64,000 bases of DNA from Magnetococcales bacterium (GTDB lineage: Bacteria; Pseudomonadota; Magnetococcia; Magnetococcales; JADFYX01). Position 1 is the stretch's first letter, and each line of letters starts with the position of its first letter. The notes under the pieces were generated by a model that saw only the letters and a program-made list of their open reading frames with translations, was not told where the DNA came from and ran no database searches. The position numbers and the translations under genes were made by a program. The stretch lies in assembly GCA_015232365.1 (NCBI GenBank), contig JADFZU010000001.1:1-64000 (forward strand), given 5' to 3'. Of this stretch, positions 1 to 8,641 are shown piece by piece.

Positions 1-2714
1 TTACTCCTGGTCCTAAAGCTGGACGAGAATCTTATAGCTTAATGATTCCTCCTCCCAACGTAACCGGCAATCTGCATATGGGGCATGCTTTTCAAGATAC
101 CATCATGGATGCTTTGGTTCGTTATCATCGTATGCAGGGGAAACAGACTCTTTGGCAAGTGGGGACCGATCATGCAGGTATCGCTACCCAGATGGTAGTT
201 GAGCGTCAGTTGGAAGCTGAAGGGAAAACCCGTCATGATTTGGGCAGGGAGGGATTTGTAGAACGGGTCTGGCAGTGGAAGGAGCAGTCTGGCGGTAATA
301 TTGTCCGGCAACTTCGTCGCCTTGGAGCTTCATGCGACTGGAGTCGTGAAAAGTTTACCATGGACCCAGCTATGTCCGATGCTGTTCGTGAGGAGTTTGT
401 CCGTCTCTATAACGAGGGGTTGATCTATCGTGGTAAGCGGTTGGTCAACTGGGACCCGGTTCTCCATACGGCAGTCTCAGATCTGGAGGTAATCTCCGAG
501 CAAGAAGATGGTCATATGTGGAATATCCGTTATCCGCTGGCTGATGGCTCCGGCTTTTTGGTTGTTGCTACCACCAGACCTGAGACCATGCTGGGTGACT
601 CTGCTGTTGCGGTCCATCCTGAAGACGAACGCTATCTGTCATTAGTTGGTAAAGAGGTTACCCTGCCTCTTACCGGACGGACAATCCCGATTATTGCTGA
701 TGATTATGTTGACCAGGAGTTTGGCTCCGGCTGTGTGAAAATTACTCCGGCCCACGATTTTAACGATAATGAGGTTGGCAGTCGTCACGATCTTGAGTTG
801 ATCAATATATTTGATAATGATGCCGCTATTAACGATACCGCCCCTGAAGCCTACCGGGGCCTTGACCGCTTTGTAGCCAGGAAAAAAATAGTTGCCGATT
901 TAGAAGAGTTGGGGCTTCTGGAGAGTATTGAACCTCATAAATTGATGATTCCCCGTGGTGATCGTTCAAAAGCAATTATTGAGCCGTACCTTACCGATCA
1001 GTGGTATGTAAAAACCGCATCTTTGGCAGATGAGGCCATTAAAGCGGTAGAGGATGGTAGAATCCGTTTTGTCCCGGCTAACTGGGACAAAACCTATTTT
1101 GAGTGGATGCGGAATATTCAAGATTGGTGTATCTCCAGGCAGATCTGGTGGGGCCATCAAATCCCTGCCTGGTATGGTCCTGATGGCCATCTGTTTGTCT
1201 GTAACTGTGAAGAGGAGGTCTATGAGTGGGCAGCAGAACATTATGGTTGCCCAGTACCTCTTGTCCGAGACCCTGATGTTCTGGATACCTGGTTCTCATC
1301 AGCTCTTTGGCCTTTTGCTACTCTTGGCTGGCCCAAACTCACCCAGGAGATGGAAGATTTCTACCCGACCAATGTTTTGGTAACTGCCTTTGATATTATC
1401 TTTTTCTGGGTTGCTAGAATGGTGATGATGGGGCTTAAGTTCACCAAACAGGTTCCGTTCCACGATGTCTATATTACTGGCTTGGTTCGTGATGGCGAAG
1501 GTAATAAGATGAGCAAATCCAAGGGGAATGTCTTGGACCCTCTGGATCTGATTGATGGTATAGGTTTAGAGGATCTGGTTAGCAAAAGAACCAAGGATAT
1601 GATGCAGCCCCATCTGGCTGAAAAAATTGCCAAGGCTACCCGTAAAGAGTTTCCTGATGGCATTCCTCCCTTTGGTGCGGATGCTCTGCGTTTTACAATG
1701 GCTTCTCTGGCTACCCAGGGTCGGGATATCAAGTTTGACCTGGGCCGGATCGAGGGGTACCGGAATTTTTGTAATAAACTCTGGAACGCCACCCGTTTTG
1801 TATTGATGAACACTGAGCATGAAGAGTGTGGAGGGGGGAGTGGGGAGCTGAATTACTCATATGCCGACCGTTGGATTCTTTCCCGTTTGCAACAGGTGAA
1901 AAAAGATATGGCAACAGCTATTGAAGAGTATCGATTTAATGATGCTGCCACTGTTGCATACCAGTTTGTCTGGGGGAGTTATTGTGACTGGTATCTGGAG
2001 ATGGTAAAACCTGTTATTTATGGTGATGATGTAGTTGATGGGGATAAAATTGCTGCTAGAAACTGTATGGTTGGAGTGCTGGAGGAGTCTCTGCGACTGC
2101 TTCATCCTTTAATGCCGTTTATTACCGAAGAGTTATGGCAGAAGGTAGCACCGCTGATAGGTCGTGGTGGTGACTCAATTATGGTTGCTCCGTGGCCTTT
2201 GCCAGCAGCAGATAGTGTTGATCTGAAGTTGGAAAAAGAGCTAACCTGGGTTATGTCTTTGGTTACTGCAGTCCGCACCATCCGCTCAGAGATGGATCTC
2301 TCCCCTGGTAAGCGGTTGGCAATTCTTGTGACTGGCAGCCAGGAGATGGTTGAGCGTCTTGAGAGACATTCAGGGTTGATTACTCCTTTGGCCAAGCTAG
2401 AATCATGGCAGCTATTAGAAGGTGAGGCTCCTGAAGGGGCGGCAACTGGAGTGGTGGAGGAGATGCAGATATTTATCCCTCTAGCTGGTCTGATAGATTT
2501 TGATGTAGAGAGTGCCCGTCTACAAAAAGGCCTGGAAAAACTGCAAAAAGAGTTGGACCGGGTAGTTGGCAAACTCTCCAACCCCAATTTTATGGCTAAG
2601 GCCAAACCTGATGTCGTAGAAAAAGAGCAGCGCAAAAAGCAAGAGATGGAAGAGAAAAAGACAGGCTTGAGTAAAGCTTTGGTACGCATTGAAAAACTAC
2701 GGAGTGCAATATGA
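1..2714 (+). CDS. valS: Valine--tRNA ligase (5' end cut by window edge)
   Basis: Class I aminoacyl-tRNA synthetase that charges tRNA-Val and edits mischarged Thr. The reading frame is open from base 3, upstream of the first internal ATG (42), so the N-terminus lies outside the window. Visible: the HIGH signature as HMGH in [15 protein letters not shown], the CP1 editing insertion with the [10 protein letters not shown] motif, the KMSKS loop as NKMSKSKGN, the GRDIKFD segment, and a C-terminal coiled-coil arm rich in Lys/Glu that is characteristic of ValRS. Its TGA overlaps the nadC ATG by four bases, so the two are probably translationally coupled. Nothing looks damaged apart from the truncation by the window. 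Confidence 0.97.
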   Translation, partial: TPGPKAGRESYSLMIPPPNVTGNLHMGHAFQDTIMDALVRYHRMQGKQTLWQVGTDHAGIATQMVVERQLEAEGKTRHDLGREGFVERVWQWKEQSGGNIVRQLRRLGASCDWSREKFTMDPAMSDAVREEFVRLYNEGLIYRGKRLVNWDPVLHTAVSDLEVISEQEDGHMWNIRYPLADGSGFLVVATTRPETMLGDSAVAVHPEDERYLSLVGKEVTLPLTGRTIPIIADDYVDQEFGSGCVKITPAHDFNDNEVGSRHDLELINIFDNDAAINDTAPEAYRGLDRFVARKKIVADLEELGLLESIEPHKLMIPRGDRSKAIIEPYLTDQWYVKTASLADEAIKAVEDGRIRFVPANWDKTYFEWMRNIQDWCISRQIWWGHQIPAWYGPDGHLFVCNCEEEVYEWAAEHYGCPVPLVRDPDVLDTWFSSALWPFATLGWPKLTQEMEDFYPTNVLVTAFDIIFFWVARMVMMGLKFTKQVPFHDVYITGLVRDGEGNKMSKSKGNVLDPLDLIDGIGLEDLVSKRTKDMMQPHLAEKIAKATRKEFPDGIPPFGADALRFTMASLATQGRDIKFDLGRIEGYRNFCNKLWNATRFVLMNTEHEECGGGSGELNYSYADRWILSRLQQVKKDMATAIEEYRFNDAATVAYQFVWGSYCDWYLEMVKPVIYGDDVVDGDKIAARNCMVGVLEESLRLLHPLMPFITEELWQKVAPLIGRGGDSIMVAPWPLPAADSVDLKLEKELTWVMSLVTAVRTIRSEMDLSPGKRLAILVTGSQEMVERLERHSGLITPLAKLESWQLLEGEAPEGAATGVVEEMQIFIPLAGLIDFDVESARLQKGLEKLQKELDRVVGKLSNPNFMAKAKPDVVEKEQRKKQEMEEKKTGLSKALVRIEKLRSAI

Positions 2715-3541
2715 TTCCAATTTGGGCTGATATTTGTAAAAACGCCTTAGCTCAAGATGTGGGCCGGGGTGACATAACCACCAATACTTTAGTAGCAGCT
2801 GGTCAGAAGGCCGAGGCAGAGATGGTAGCCAGAGAGGATTTTGTTGTCTGTGGCCTGCCGGTTATGGTTGAGGTTTTCCGTCTGGTTGATCCACGGATTC
2901 GCATGTTGCCTGACATACCTGATGGTGATGGAGTTAGGTCTGGAAATCGGATCTGTACTATAACCGGTCCGGCACGAGGTATTTTGACTGGGGAGAGGGT
3001 GGCTCTCAATTTTTTTCAGAACCTCTCAGCAGTTGCCTCGGCAACCAGACAGTTTGTTGAAAAAATAGAGGGGACCAACGCCAGAATTGTTGATACCCGT
3101 AAAACTACTCCGGGGCTGCGTCAACTGCAAAAATATGCGGTTCGTGTAGGTGGTGGTTATAACCACCGTATGGGGCTGGACGATGGCGTGTTGATTAAAG
3201 AGAACCATATCACCTTGGCCGGAGGTATTTCCCAGGCTCTCAAGTTAATGGATGACTCTGCAAGCCACCTGCACCGGATTGAGATTGAGGTTGAGACCCT
3301 AGAGCAGGTTCGTGAGGCTATAGATGCTGGGGCACAAGCTATTTTATTGGATAATATGGATCTGCCAACATTAGAAAAAGCGGTAGCAATTGCTGGAGGT
3401 AAAGCTGTTTTAGAGGCCAGCGGCAATGTTACTCTGGACAATGTATATGAAATTGCTCAGACCGGGGTTGATCTGATCTCAGTTGGTGCTATAACCCATA
3501 GTGCCGGAAGCCGGGATGTCTCTCTCCTTATCACCACATAA
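2711..3541 (+). CDS. nadC: Quinolinate phosphoribosyltransferase (decarboxylating)
   Basis: Converts quinolinate and PRPP to nicotinate mononucleotide in de novo NAD synthesis. The 276-residue length is usual. The N-terminus carries the [13 protein letters not shown] signature; the PRPP/substrate-binding segment [17 protein letters not shown] is followed by [20 protein letters not shown]; the C-terminal barrel has the [12 protein letters not shown] and [14 protein letters not shown] motifs. The start overlaps the valS stop as ATGA. The 3' end overlaps birA by 26 bases, suggesting a tight valS-nadC-birA-coaX transcription unit. Confidence 0.97.
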   Translation: MIPIWADICKNALAQDVGRGDITTNTLVAAGQKAEAEMVAREDFVVCGLPVMVEVFRLVDPRIRMLPDIPDGDGVRSGNRICTITGPARGILTGERVALNFFQNLSAVASATRQFVEKIEGTNARIVDTRKTTPGLRQLQKYAVRVGGGYNHRMGLDDGVLIKENHITLAGGISQALKLMDDSASHLHRIEIEVETLEQVREAIDAGAQAILLDNMDLPTLEKAVAIAGGKAVLEASGNVTLDNVYEIAQTGVDLISVGAITHSAGSRDVSLLITT

Positions 3542-4541
3542 AGATGTTGAGACTCTGCAACTGGTAAATAGTTTGCGGAGGGCCAATGGAGAGCCGGTAT
3601 CAGGAGAGGCGATTGGTCAGGAGTTAGGAGTCTCAAGAGCTGCGGTATGGAAAAGGATAGAGGGGTTGCGCAGCCTTGGCTACCAGATTGAATCCGTACC
3701 TCGCCGTGGCTATACCCTAATTTCCGAGCCAGAGACTCCAACCCCTGAGGCCGTTGGTGGCTTTTTAAGCAGTGTGGTTCTGGATGATGGGCTTTTTGGG
3801 CCGGAAAAAATTATTTTTTACCAGAAAACAGATTCAACCAATGTCCAGGCAGGGATTTTGGCCCGCCAAGGTGCCAAAGATGGTACTGTAGTGGTTGCTG
3901 ATCACCAGACCGAAGGTAAAGGGCGGTTGGGCCGGGTCTGGGAGTCACCAATTGGTGGTAACCTCTATTTCTCTCTGATTCTGCGCCCGGAAATAGAACC
4001 ACGTTATGCGGCACAGTTAACCCTGCTCACAGGTTTAGCCCTCGCAGAGGCCATAAGTGGTGTGGGGGCGGATGGTGTTGAGATCAAGTGGCCTAACGAT
4101 CTTCTGCTTGGTGGGCGTAAAGTTGCTGGAATTCTTACCGAGATGGCGGTTGAAGAGAGCCAAATTCAATTTGTTGTTATTGGTGTTGGGGTAAATGTCA
4201 ATGTTGAGTTGACTGGTTTTACAGAGGAAATTGGCAATATTGCAGCTACCCTGTCAGGGCATTTAAAAAAACAGATCAAGAGATCGGCTTTTTTAGCCGA
4301 CTTTTTAAGTAGGTTCCTAGGATGGTATCGCTGGTATCTGGCTGAAGGATTTGCCCCAATCAGGTCAATATGGCTTAAGCAGTCCCGTATTAAAGGCAGG
4401 CGGGTGCAGGTTAATTTGTTGGATGAAAGTTTTACTGGTTGGGCTGTTGATCTTGATGTTGACGGCTTTTTGTTGGTAAAACGAGAAGATACAGGAGTGG
4501 AAGCCAGGGTGTTGGCTGGAGATGTTTTTTTAATCAGATAA
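3516..4541 (+). CDS. birA: Bifunctional biotin--protein ligase / biotin operon repressor
   Basis: Activates biotin to biotinyl-AMP and transfers it to carrier proteins such as BCCP. An N-terminal winged helix-turn-helix (roughly residues 8-65, GQELGVSRAAVWKRIEGL) suggests it also acts as a biotin-responsive repressor like E. coli BirA. The ligase core shows GKGRLGRVWESP, GGNLYFSLILRP and the catalytic KWPNDLLLGGRKVAGIL segment, followed by a small C-terminal domain. I prefer the ATG at 3516, preceded by a purine-rich GGAAGCCGGG, over the GTG at 3501. It overlaps the nadC end and is ten bases from coaX. No bio biosynthesis gene is in view, so its target operator cannot be checked here. Confidence 0.95.
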   Translation: MSLSLSPHKDVETLQLVNSLRRANGEPVSGEAIGQELGVSRAAVWKRIEGLRSLGYQIESVPRRGYTLISEPETPTPEAVGGFLSSVVLDDGLFGPEKIIFYQKTDSTNVQAGILARQGAKDGTVVVADHQTEGKGRLGRVWESPIGGNLYFSLILRPEIEPRYAAQLTLLTGLALAEAISGVGADGVEIKWPNDLLLGGRKVAGILTEMAVEESQIQFVVIGVGVNVNVELTGFTEEIGNIAATLSGHLKKQIKRSAFLADFLSRFLGWYRWYLAEGFAPIRSIWLKQSRIKGRRVQVNLLDESFTGWAVDLDVDGFLLVKREDTGVEARVLAGDVFLIR

Positions 4542-4550
4542 GGATGGCTG

Positions 4551-5318
4551 ATGCTGCTGGTTGTTGATATTGGCAATACCAACTTGGTATTGGGTGTATA
4601 TAGAGAAAATGAGTTGGTGCGTCACTGGCGTTTAGCGACCCGTGTTGACCAGACAGGCGATGAATATGGTATACTGATTGCCAATCTTTTTCATATGGCT
4701 GATATTCATCTTGAGAAAATATCCGGGGTGATTATTGCTAGCGTTGTGCCGCCAGTTCAGTCGGCTATTGTTAGGGCTTTAAGGCGATATCTGGATATAC
4801 CACCACTTATTGTCGGTCCCGGTTTGAAAACCAGTATGCCGATTCGTTATGATAACCCGCGGGAGGTAGGAGCTGACAGGATTGTTAATGGCGTAGCTGC
4901 TTACGATCTGGTGGGTGATGCTGTTGTTGTGGTCGATTTTGGTACAGCAACAACATTTGACCTTATTGGTCCAGATGGTGACTACCTGGGGGGGGCGATT
5001 GCTCCGGGCTTGGGTCTCTCCATGAACGCTCTATTTGAAAAAACCGCCAAACTGCCTCGGATCGAGTTGGTAAGGCCAAAAAAAGTTGTCGGACGTGATA
5101 CGGTAGCATCAATGCAGTCAGGACTGTTTTGGGGATATGTTGGTTTGGTTGATGGGCTAATTGGGCGAATTGTTACTGAGTCTGACTTTGACTCGGTCAA
5201 GGTTGTTGCAACTGGAGGTTTGGCCCGTTTGATTGCTAGTGAGAGTGGTAAAATTGAAATTATTGATGAGTTTCTCACTCTGAACGGTCTAAGATTACTT
5301 TATGAACGTAATATATAA
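4551..5318 (+). CDS. coaX: Type III pantothenate kinase
   Basis: Phosphorylates pantothenate, the first step of CoA synthesis. The protein has 255 residues and belongs to the ASKHA fold: N-terminal phosphate loop LVVDIGNTNLVLGVY, the family motif NPREVGADRIVNGVAAYDL, the FGTATTFDLIG segment, GGAIAPGL and a C-terminal ATGGLA motif. The start ATG is preceded by AAGGA seven bases upstream; an out-of-frame ATG at 4544 is ignored. A birA-coaX pairing is common in bacteria that use the type III enzyme. No type I coaA is visible in the window. Confidence 0.96.
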   Translation: MLLVVDIGNTNLVLGVYRENELVRHWRLATRVDQTGDEYGILIANLFHMADIHLEKISGVIIASVVPPVQSAIVRALRRYLDIPPLIVGPGLKTSMPIRYDNPREVGADRIVNGVAAYDLVGDAVVVVDFGTATTFDLIGPDGDYLGGAIAPGLGLSMNALFEKTAKLPRIELVRPKKVVGRDTVASMQSGLFWGYVGLVDGLIGRIVTESDFDSVKVVATGGLARLIASESGKIEIIDEFLTLNGLRLLYERNI

Positions 5319-5329
5319 GATTATTTAAT

Positions 5330-6223
5330 ATGAGTGCTATTGCTAACTTAAAAACAACCATTGGATCAGTAAACCTCACCTCCTTGCCGGGGATTTCTGC
5401 TCTGGGTAGTTTAACCTCTAAAATTCACCTACCGGCAGCCCTCCAGCCTATCGTATCTGGTGTTGGGCCAGTGGTGTTGGTGGTTGTGTTGCTAGTTCTG
5501 AATATTATCATTTTTTTTAGCGATAGCTCTATTGATGAAGAGATGGTCGTCACTGACGGTCACCTTATGACCAATAAGCTCTATGCCTTGCCAGATCCAG
5601 CTACGGCAAAAATTGTCAGCACTACAGGAGTCCGTATAGCACCAACAAAAGAGAATATCCCCAAACAGTTGGTTTCCCCTTCAGTCGGTGAAGTATCTGC
5701 ACCACAAACAGATAACATCCAACCTCCTGCCCAGAAAAGTGTTGCTAATAATAGGGCGAAATATATTGTTCAGATTGGCCAGTTTATCAATGATTCTGGA
5801 GTAAATGATCTGGTTAAGATAATGCAGGATAAAGGTTACAACCCTAAAGTCCACGTACTCCAGCAAAAAAGTTTTTTGAATAACGTTCAGGCTGGGCCGT
5901 ATAGAACTATGGAAAAGGCACGTGAGTCTGAAATAAAGCTTCGGGCTTCTGGTTGGAATGTCAATGTTGAGTCCAGTGATGACGGCTTTATTATCTCTCT
6001 TGGTAAGTCTGCCAAGCTAGCTCCAGCTTTAACAAGTATCGAGAAATTTGACTTAATGGGCATATCTCCACTGCGTATAGTCAAGGTTGCTAAGTTCAAG
6101 CCGGTTAAGAGTGTCTATGTCGGGCCGTATAACAGTCGTGCCAAAGCTGAAGAGGTTGGTGGTCGTATGAAAGGAGTTGGTTTAAATATTCCACAAGTGC
6201 AGGAGTGGGTGGAAGAGGATTAG
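5330..6223 (+). CDS. Inner-membrane SPOR-domain protein
   Basis: Predicted bitopic membrane protein with periplasmic peptidoglycan-binding domains. It has an unusually long cytoplasmic N-terminus of about 40 residues, one transmembrane helix at about 41-63 (PIVSGVGPVVLVVVLLVLNIII), a Pro/Ser/Thr-rich linker to about 140, and two SPOR-like repeats: one starting AKYIVQIGQF with NVQAGPYRTMEKA, and a second ending VKSVYVGPYNSRAKAEE. SPOR domains bind denuded glycan at the septum, so a division or cell-wall role is likely but not specific. It follows coaX by 11 bases and probably shares its transcript. No clear ribosome-binding site is visible. Confidence 0.85.
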   Translation: MSAIANLKTTIGSVNLTSLPGISALGSLTSKIHLPAALQPIVSGVGPVVLVVVLLVLNIIIFFSDSSIDEEMVVTDGHLMTNKLYALPDPATAKIVSTTGVRIAPTKENIPKQLVSPSVGEVSAPQTDNIQPPAQKSVANNRAKYIVQIGQFINDSGVNDLVKIMQDKGYNPKVHVLQQKSFLNNVQAGPYRTMEKARESEIKLRASGWNVNVESSDDGFIISLGKSAKLAPALTSIEKFDLMGISPLRIVKVAKFKPVKSVYVGPYNSRAKAEEVGGRMKGVGLNIPQVQEWVEED

Positions 6224-6250
6224 CTCTGAATATTTATGGTCTTTGTTTTT

Positions 6251-6709
6251 TTAATTTTTTATCGATGTAAGCCGCTTGATTCTCCGTTCTCCAATCAGAC
6301 CAGCTACAGCTTTGGTAACTCTCCAGTTATTCAACATAAGGGTCTGGAATGTTTCAATATCAATGGTTAGACACATTACCCCGGTAACAGCAAAAACATC
6401 AGCACTGCGTTTCTCTCTGGTTACCAAAGCCATCTCTCCAAGAATCTCTCCTGAATTGATAACAAACTGAATGTTTTCACCAGCATCCATTGGGATGTCT
6501 ACTCTTGCTTGGCCTTTGTATATAAACAGTACTGTATTACCATCTGCTCCAAAGCGAATTATGTTCTGTCCTGGTTCATAATTCGTTATGCTTATAATTG
6601 GAGCAATCAGGCTCTCCATCTCACTATGGGAGAGATCTTTGAGGCCAGGAATTTTAGCTAGAAAATTGATTAGGTTCTCTATACTAATTTCATCCTCTAC
6701 ATTGGTCAT
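6251..6709 (-). CDS. Stand-alone cyclic nucleotide-binding domain protein
   Basis: About 152 residues forming one cNMP-binding beta-barrel domain (YEPGQNIIRFGADGNTVLFIYKGQARV then SGEILGEMALVTREKRSADV), with no DNA-binding helix-turn-helix, so it is not a Crp-type regulator by itself. The phosphate-binding cassette GEMALVTREKRSADV has Glu and Arg in the expected places, but ligand binding is untested. The start at 6709 is chosen because AGGAGGT lies ten bases upstream; an upstream in-frame start at 6751 lacks this. A paralogue-like protein of the same architecture lies at 32069-32521. It is convergent with the SPOR gene. Confidence 0.85.
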   Translation of the reverse strand: MTNVEDEISIENLINFLAKIPGLKDLSHSEMESLIAPIISITNYEPGQNIIRFGADGNTVLFIYKGQARVDIPMDAGENIQFVINSGEILGEMALVTREKRSADVFAVTGVMCLTIDIETFQTLMLNNWRVTKAVAGLIGERRIKRLTSIKN

Positions 6710-7245
6710 AGTGTTATCTTTACCTCCTAGGCCTTGTAAAGCTGTAATCATTGTTAACTGTTGTTAATATGATGCTTTAAGTCTAATTGAATTTAAAATG
6801 TGGTACAATTTTAATATGCTTTACTGTTGGCATCTATTTGTTGAACTAAAATTCAATAAACTGAAGTATTTCATGGAGACATGATAATAAAATCGTTTGG
6901 CACGGTTGTTCGTTATTTACAAGGGTGGGCAATTTTTCCCTTTTGGCAGTGCAATGGAGAAAATTGTTCCTTTTTATTAACAATATTTAGCAAAAACATG
7001 GTATCTATTCTTTCGTCTTTGCTGACAAATCAGTTGTTTTAAAAGAGTGGGTTGATTTTTTTTGTTTTTCCATGTGGCTGATAAATAAGCATAATATATG
7101 TTTGACAATGGGAACGGAAAAGTTTGACAACAGTTGGTTTTTTTTGTGGCACGTATATTGAATTTGATTGGTGAATAAGAATTATAAGTGACGGTCTTTG
7201 TCGTTATCGTCATAATATGTTTTCACCAATGAAGGAGCGTATCTG
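6710..7245. other. AT-rich intergenic region with one terminator-like hairpin
   Basis: No convincing gene is present. At 6930-6966 a stem pairs CAATTTTTCC with GGAGAAAATTG and is followed by a T-rich run, resembling a terminator on the plus strand, possibly of a small RNA. TGGCACG-containing segments at 6898 and 7147 recall sigma-54 promoters but lack the -12 GC, so they are not called. The segment from 7141 on slightly resembles the 162-bp palindrome family described below, too weakly to claim a copy. Confidence 0.4.
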
Positions 7246-7482
7246 ATGGCCAGTATTGCGAAGCTAATAGCTATGGAGTCTATTTTAGAACAGATGGCAG
7301 GAGAACTTGTTCTAGAGGTTAAAGAGGGTCGTGCACAAGTTAACGAAGAGTTGATGCAGTGTATGGAGTCTCTCGTAGTGTCAGCTCGTAAGACACAAAT
7401 TTTTCGTGAGAAAAAAGAGGCCGAAGAGGTACAGGAACTCCGTGATGAGATTACTGGTGAGCAGCGACGGATGGCCTGTTAG
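7246..7482 (+). CDS. Small hypothetical protein, helical and acidic
   Basis: A 78-residue protein I do not recognise. It is rich in Glu, Lys and Arg and predicted almost wholly helical, with a C-terminal half (REKKEAEEVQELRDEI) that could form a coiled coil. It has no signal peptide, membrane segment or cysteine pair; a single Cys lies mid-protein and one at the end. AAGGAG sits nine bases before the ATG, a good ribosome-binding site that supports real translation. The downstream pseudouridine synthase begins 14 bases later on the same strand. Confidence 0.6.
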   Translation: MASIAKLIAMESILEQMAGELVLEVKEGRAQVNEELMQCMESLVVSARKTQIFREKKEAEEVQELRDEITGEQRRMAC

Positions 7483-7496
7483 TTACGTAGCTTCAA

Positions 7497-8183
7497 GTGA
7501 CCGCTAAAGAGCTGCTAGAGCGAACGCTCTATCGGGACGGCCTGATGCTGGTGGTGGATAAACCAGCCGGTATAGCTGTTCATGCCTCCCCAGGTGGCGG
7601 CGTGGCGTTAGAGAGTTATTTCGATGCTTTACGGTTTGGTCTGCCAAAAAAACCATCGTTAGCCCATCGCTTAGATCGGGCTACTAGTGGTTGTTTGGTT
7701 TTGGGGCGGCATCCCAAGGCGTTGCGGCGGCTTGGTCGTCTTTTCTCGTCTGGGCAGGTAAAAAAACGCTACTGGGCGGTTGTCTCCTCAGAGCCACCAG
7801 AATCATCAGGGATTATTGACCTACCTCTGCTTAAAAAAGGTAGAGATAATCACCGTTGGCACATGGTGGTTGATGAATCAGGAAAACCGGCACAGAGTGA
7901 GTATCGTTTGTTGGGTAGGGGAGATGGATGCTACTGGCTGGAGTTAACTCCCCATACTGGACGGACCCATCAGCTTAGGGTGCACTGTGCCCACATGGGG
8001 TTTCCCATAGTCGGAGACTATCTTTATGGTAGTGCTGAATCTAGAAAATCTAGTCCACCTCTACATCTTCACGCACAAATGATAGAGATTCCTCTCTATC
8101 CAAAACGTTCAGCAATTATTGTTGAGGCCCAGCCTCCATCCCATATGATCAAGCTTTTACAAAGCTGTGGTTACCATTTATAA
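7497..8183 (+). CDS. RluA-family pseudouridine synthase (no S4 domain)
   Basis: Predicted to isomerise uridine to pseudouridine in rRNA or tRNA. The 228-residue protein carries the catalytic motif AHRLDRATSGCLVLGR, whose Asp is the nucleophile, plus the N-terminal VVDKPAGIAVH strand and the C-terminal TGRTHQLRVHCAHMGFPIVGDYLYG block. It lacks an N-terminal S4 domain, so it is closest to the RluA/TruC-type short enzymes; the exact target cannot be read from sequence. The start codon is GTG with no strong ribosome-binding site, suggesting coupling to the small upstream gene. A weak stem (AATATTGC/GCAATATT) at 8183-8214 may terminate transcription. Confidence 0.9.
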   Translation: MTAKELLERTLYRDGLMLVVDKPAGIAVHASPGGGVALESYFDALRFGLPKKPSLAHRLDRATSGCLVLGRHPKALRRLGRLFSSGQVKKRYWAVVSSEPPESSGIIDLPLLKKGRDNHRWHMVVDESGKPAQSEYRLLGRGDGCYWLELTPHTGRTHQLRVHCAHMGFPIVGDYLYGSAESRKSSPPLHLHAQMIEIPLYPKRSAIIVEAQPPSHMIKLLQSCGYHL

Positions 8184-8340
8184 ATATTGCCTTTTTTTAA
8201 TAAAACGCAATATTGCCCAGAATACTATTCTTCAGTAATCCTTCATCAATCATGTTTAAATATTGGCAAACAAACAGATATGGGTATAACCTTGCGGTTG
8301 GATATTTTGTAACCATTGTTTAAAAGTGAGGATTAAAGCT

Positions 8341-8640
8341 ATGGGTTTGGAGGTCAGTGAAGAAGAGGGGCGGGATGAAAAGGCTGGTGAGATTGTTGAT
8401 GGTGAGGGCATTGCTGCTGAACAATTGGCTCGGTTTGTTGATCGAATCGAGCGATTGGAAGAGGAAAAATCGGCAATAGCAACAAATGTGCGTGAGGTTT
8501 ATGCTGAGGCAAAGTCGCAAGGGTTTGATCCTAAAATCATGCGGAAAATTGTTCGCCTTAGAACTATGGACCCCCATGAAGTAGATGAAGAAGAGGCGAT
8601 GATTCACCTCTATAAACAGGCGTTGGGTATGGGAGCATAG
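8341..8640 (+). CDS. gapR: GapR-like nucleoid-associated protein (DUF2312)
   Basis: A 99-residue helical protein matching the GapR/DUF2312 family: EQLARFVDRIERLEEEKSAI, then REVYAEAKSQGFDPKIMRKI and VRLRTMDPHEVDEEEA. In Caulobacter GapR binds overtwisted AT-rich DNA ahead of replication forks and supports topoisomerases; that role is inferred here from the family. The N-terminal 25 residues are acidic and variable. ATG at 8341 is chosen because GTGAGG lies nine bases upstream; a GTG at 8326 would be inside that site. The rlmKL gene begins directly after it. The family is strongly alphaproteobacterial, which informs the taxonomic guess. Confidence 0.9.
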   Translation: MGLEVSEEEGRDEKAGEIVDGEGIAAEQLARFVDRIERLEEEKSAIATNVREVYAEAKSQGFDPKIMRKIVRLRTMDPHEVDEEEAMIHLYKQALGMGA

Positions 8641-8641
8641 T

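Noticed and set aside
2102..2689. Minus-strand ORF of 195 residues
   Set aside because: Shadow of valS on the opposite strand; low-complexity Ser/Arg composition.
6898..7162. TGGCACG motifs resembling sigma-54 promoters
   Set aside because: The -12 GC doublet is missing in both (TTCG and TTGA instead of TTGC).
7141..7190. Possible seventh copy of the palindromic repeat
   Set aside because: Only about 60 percent similar over 45 bases by eye and no terminal repeats.
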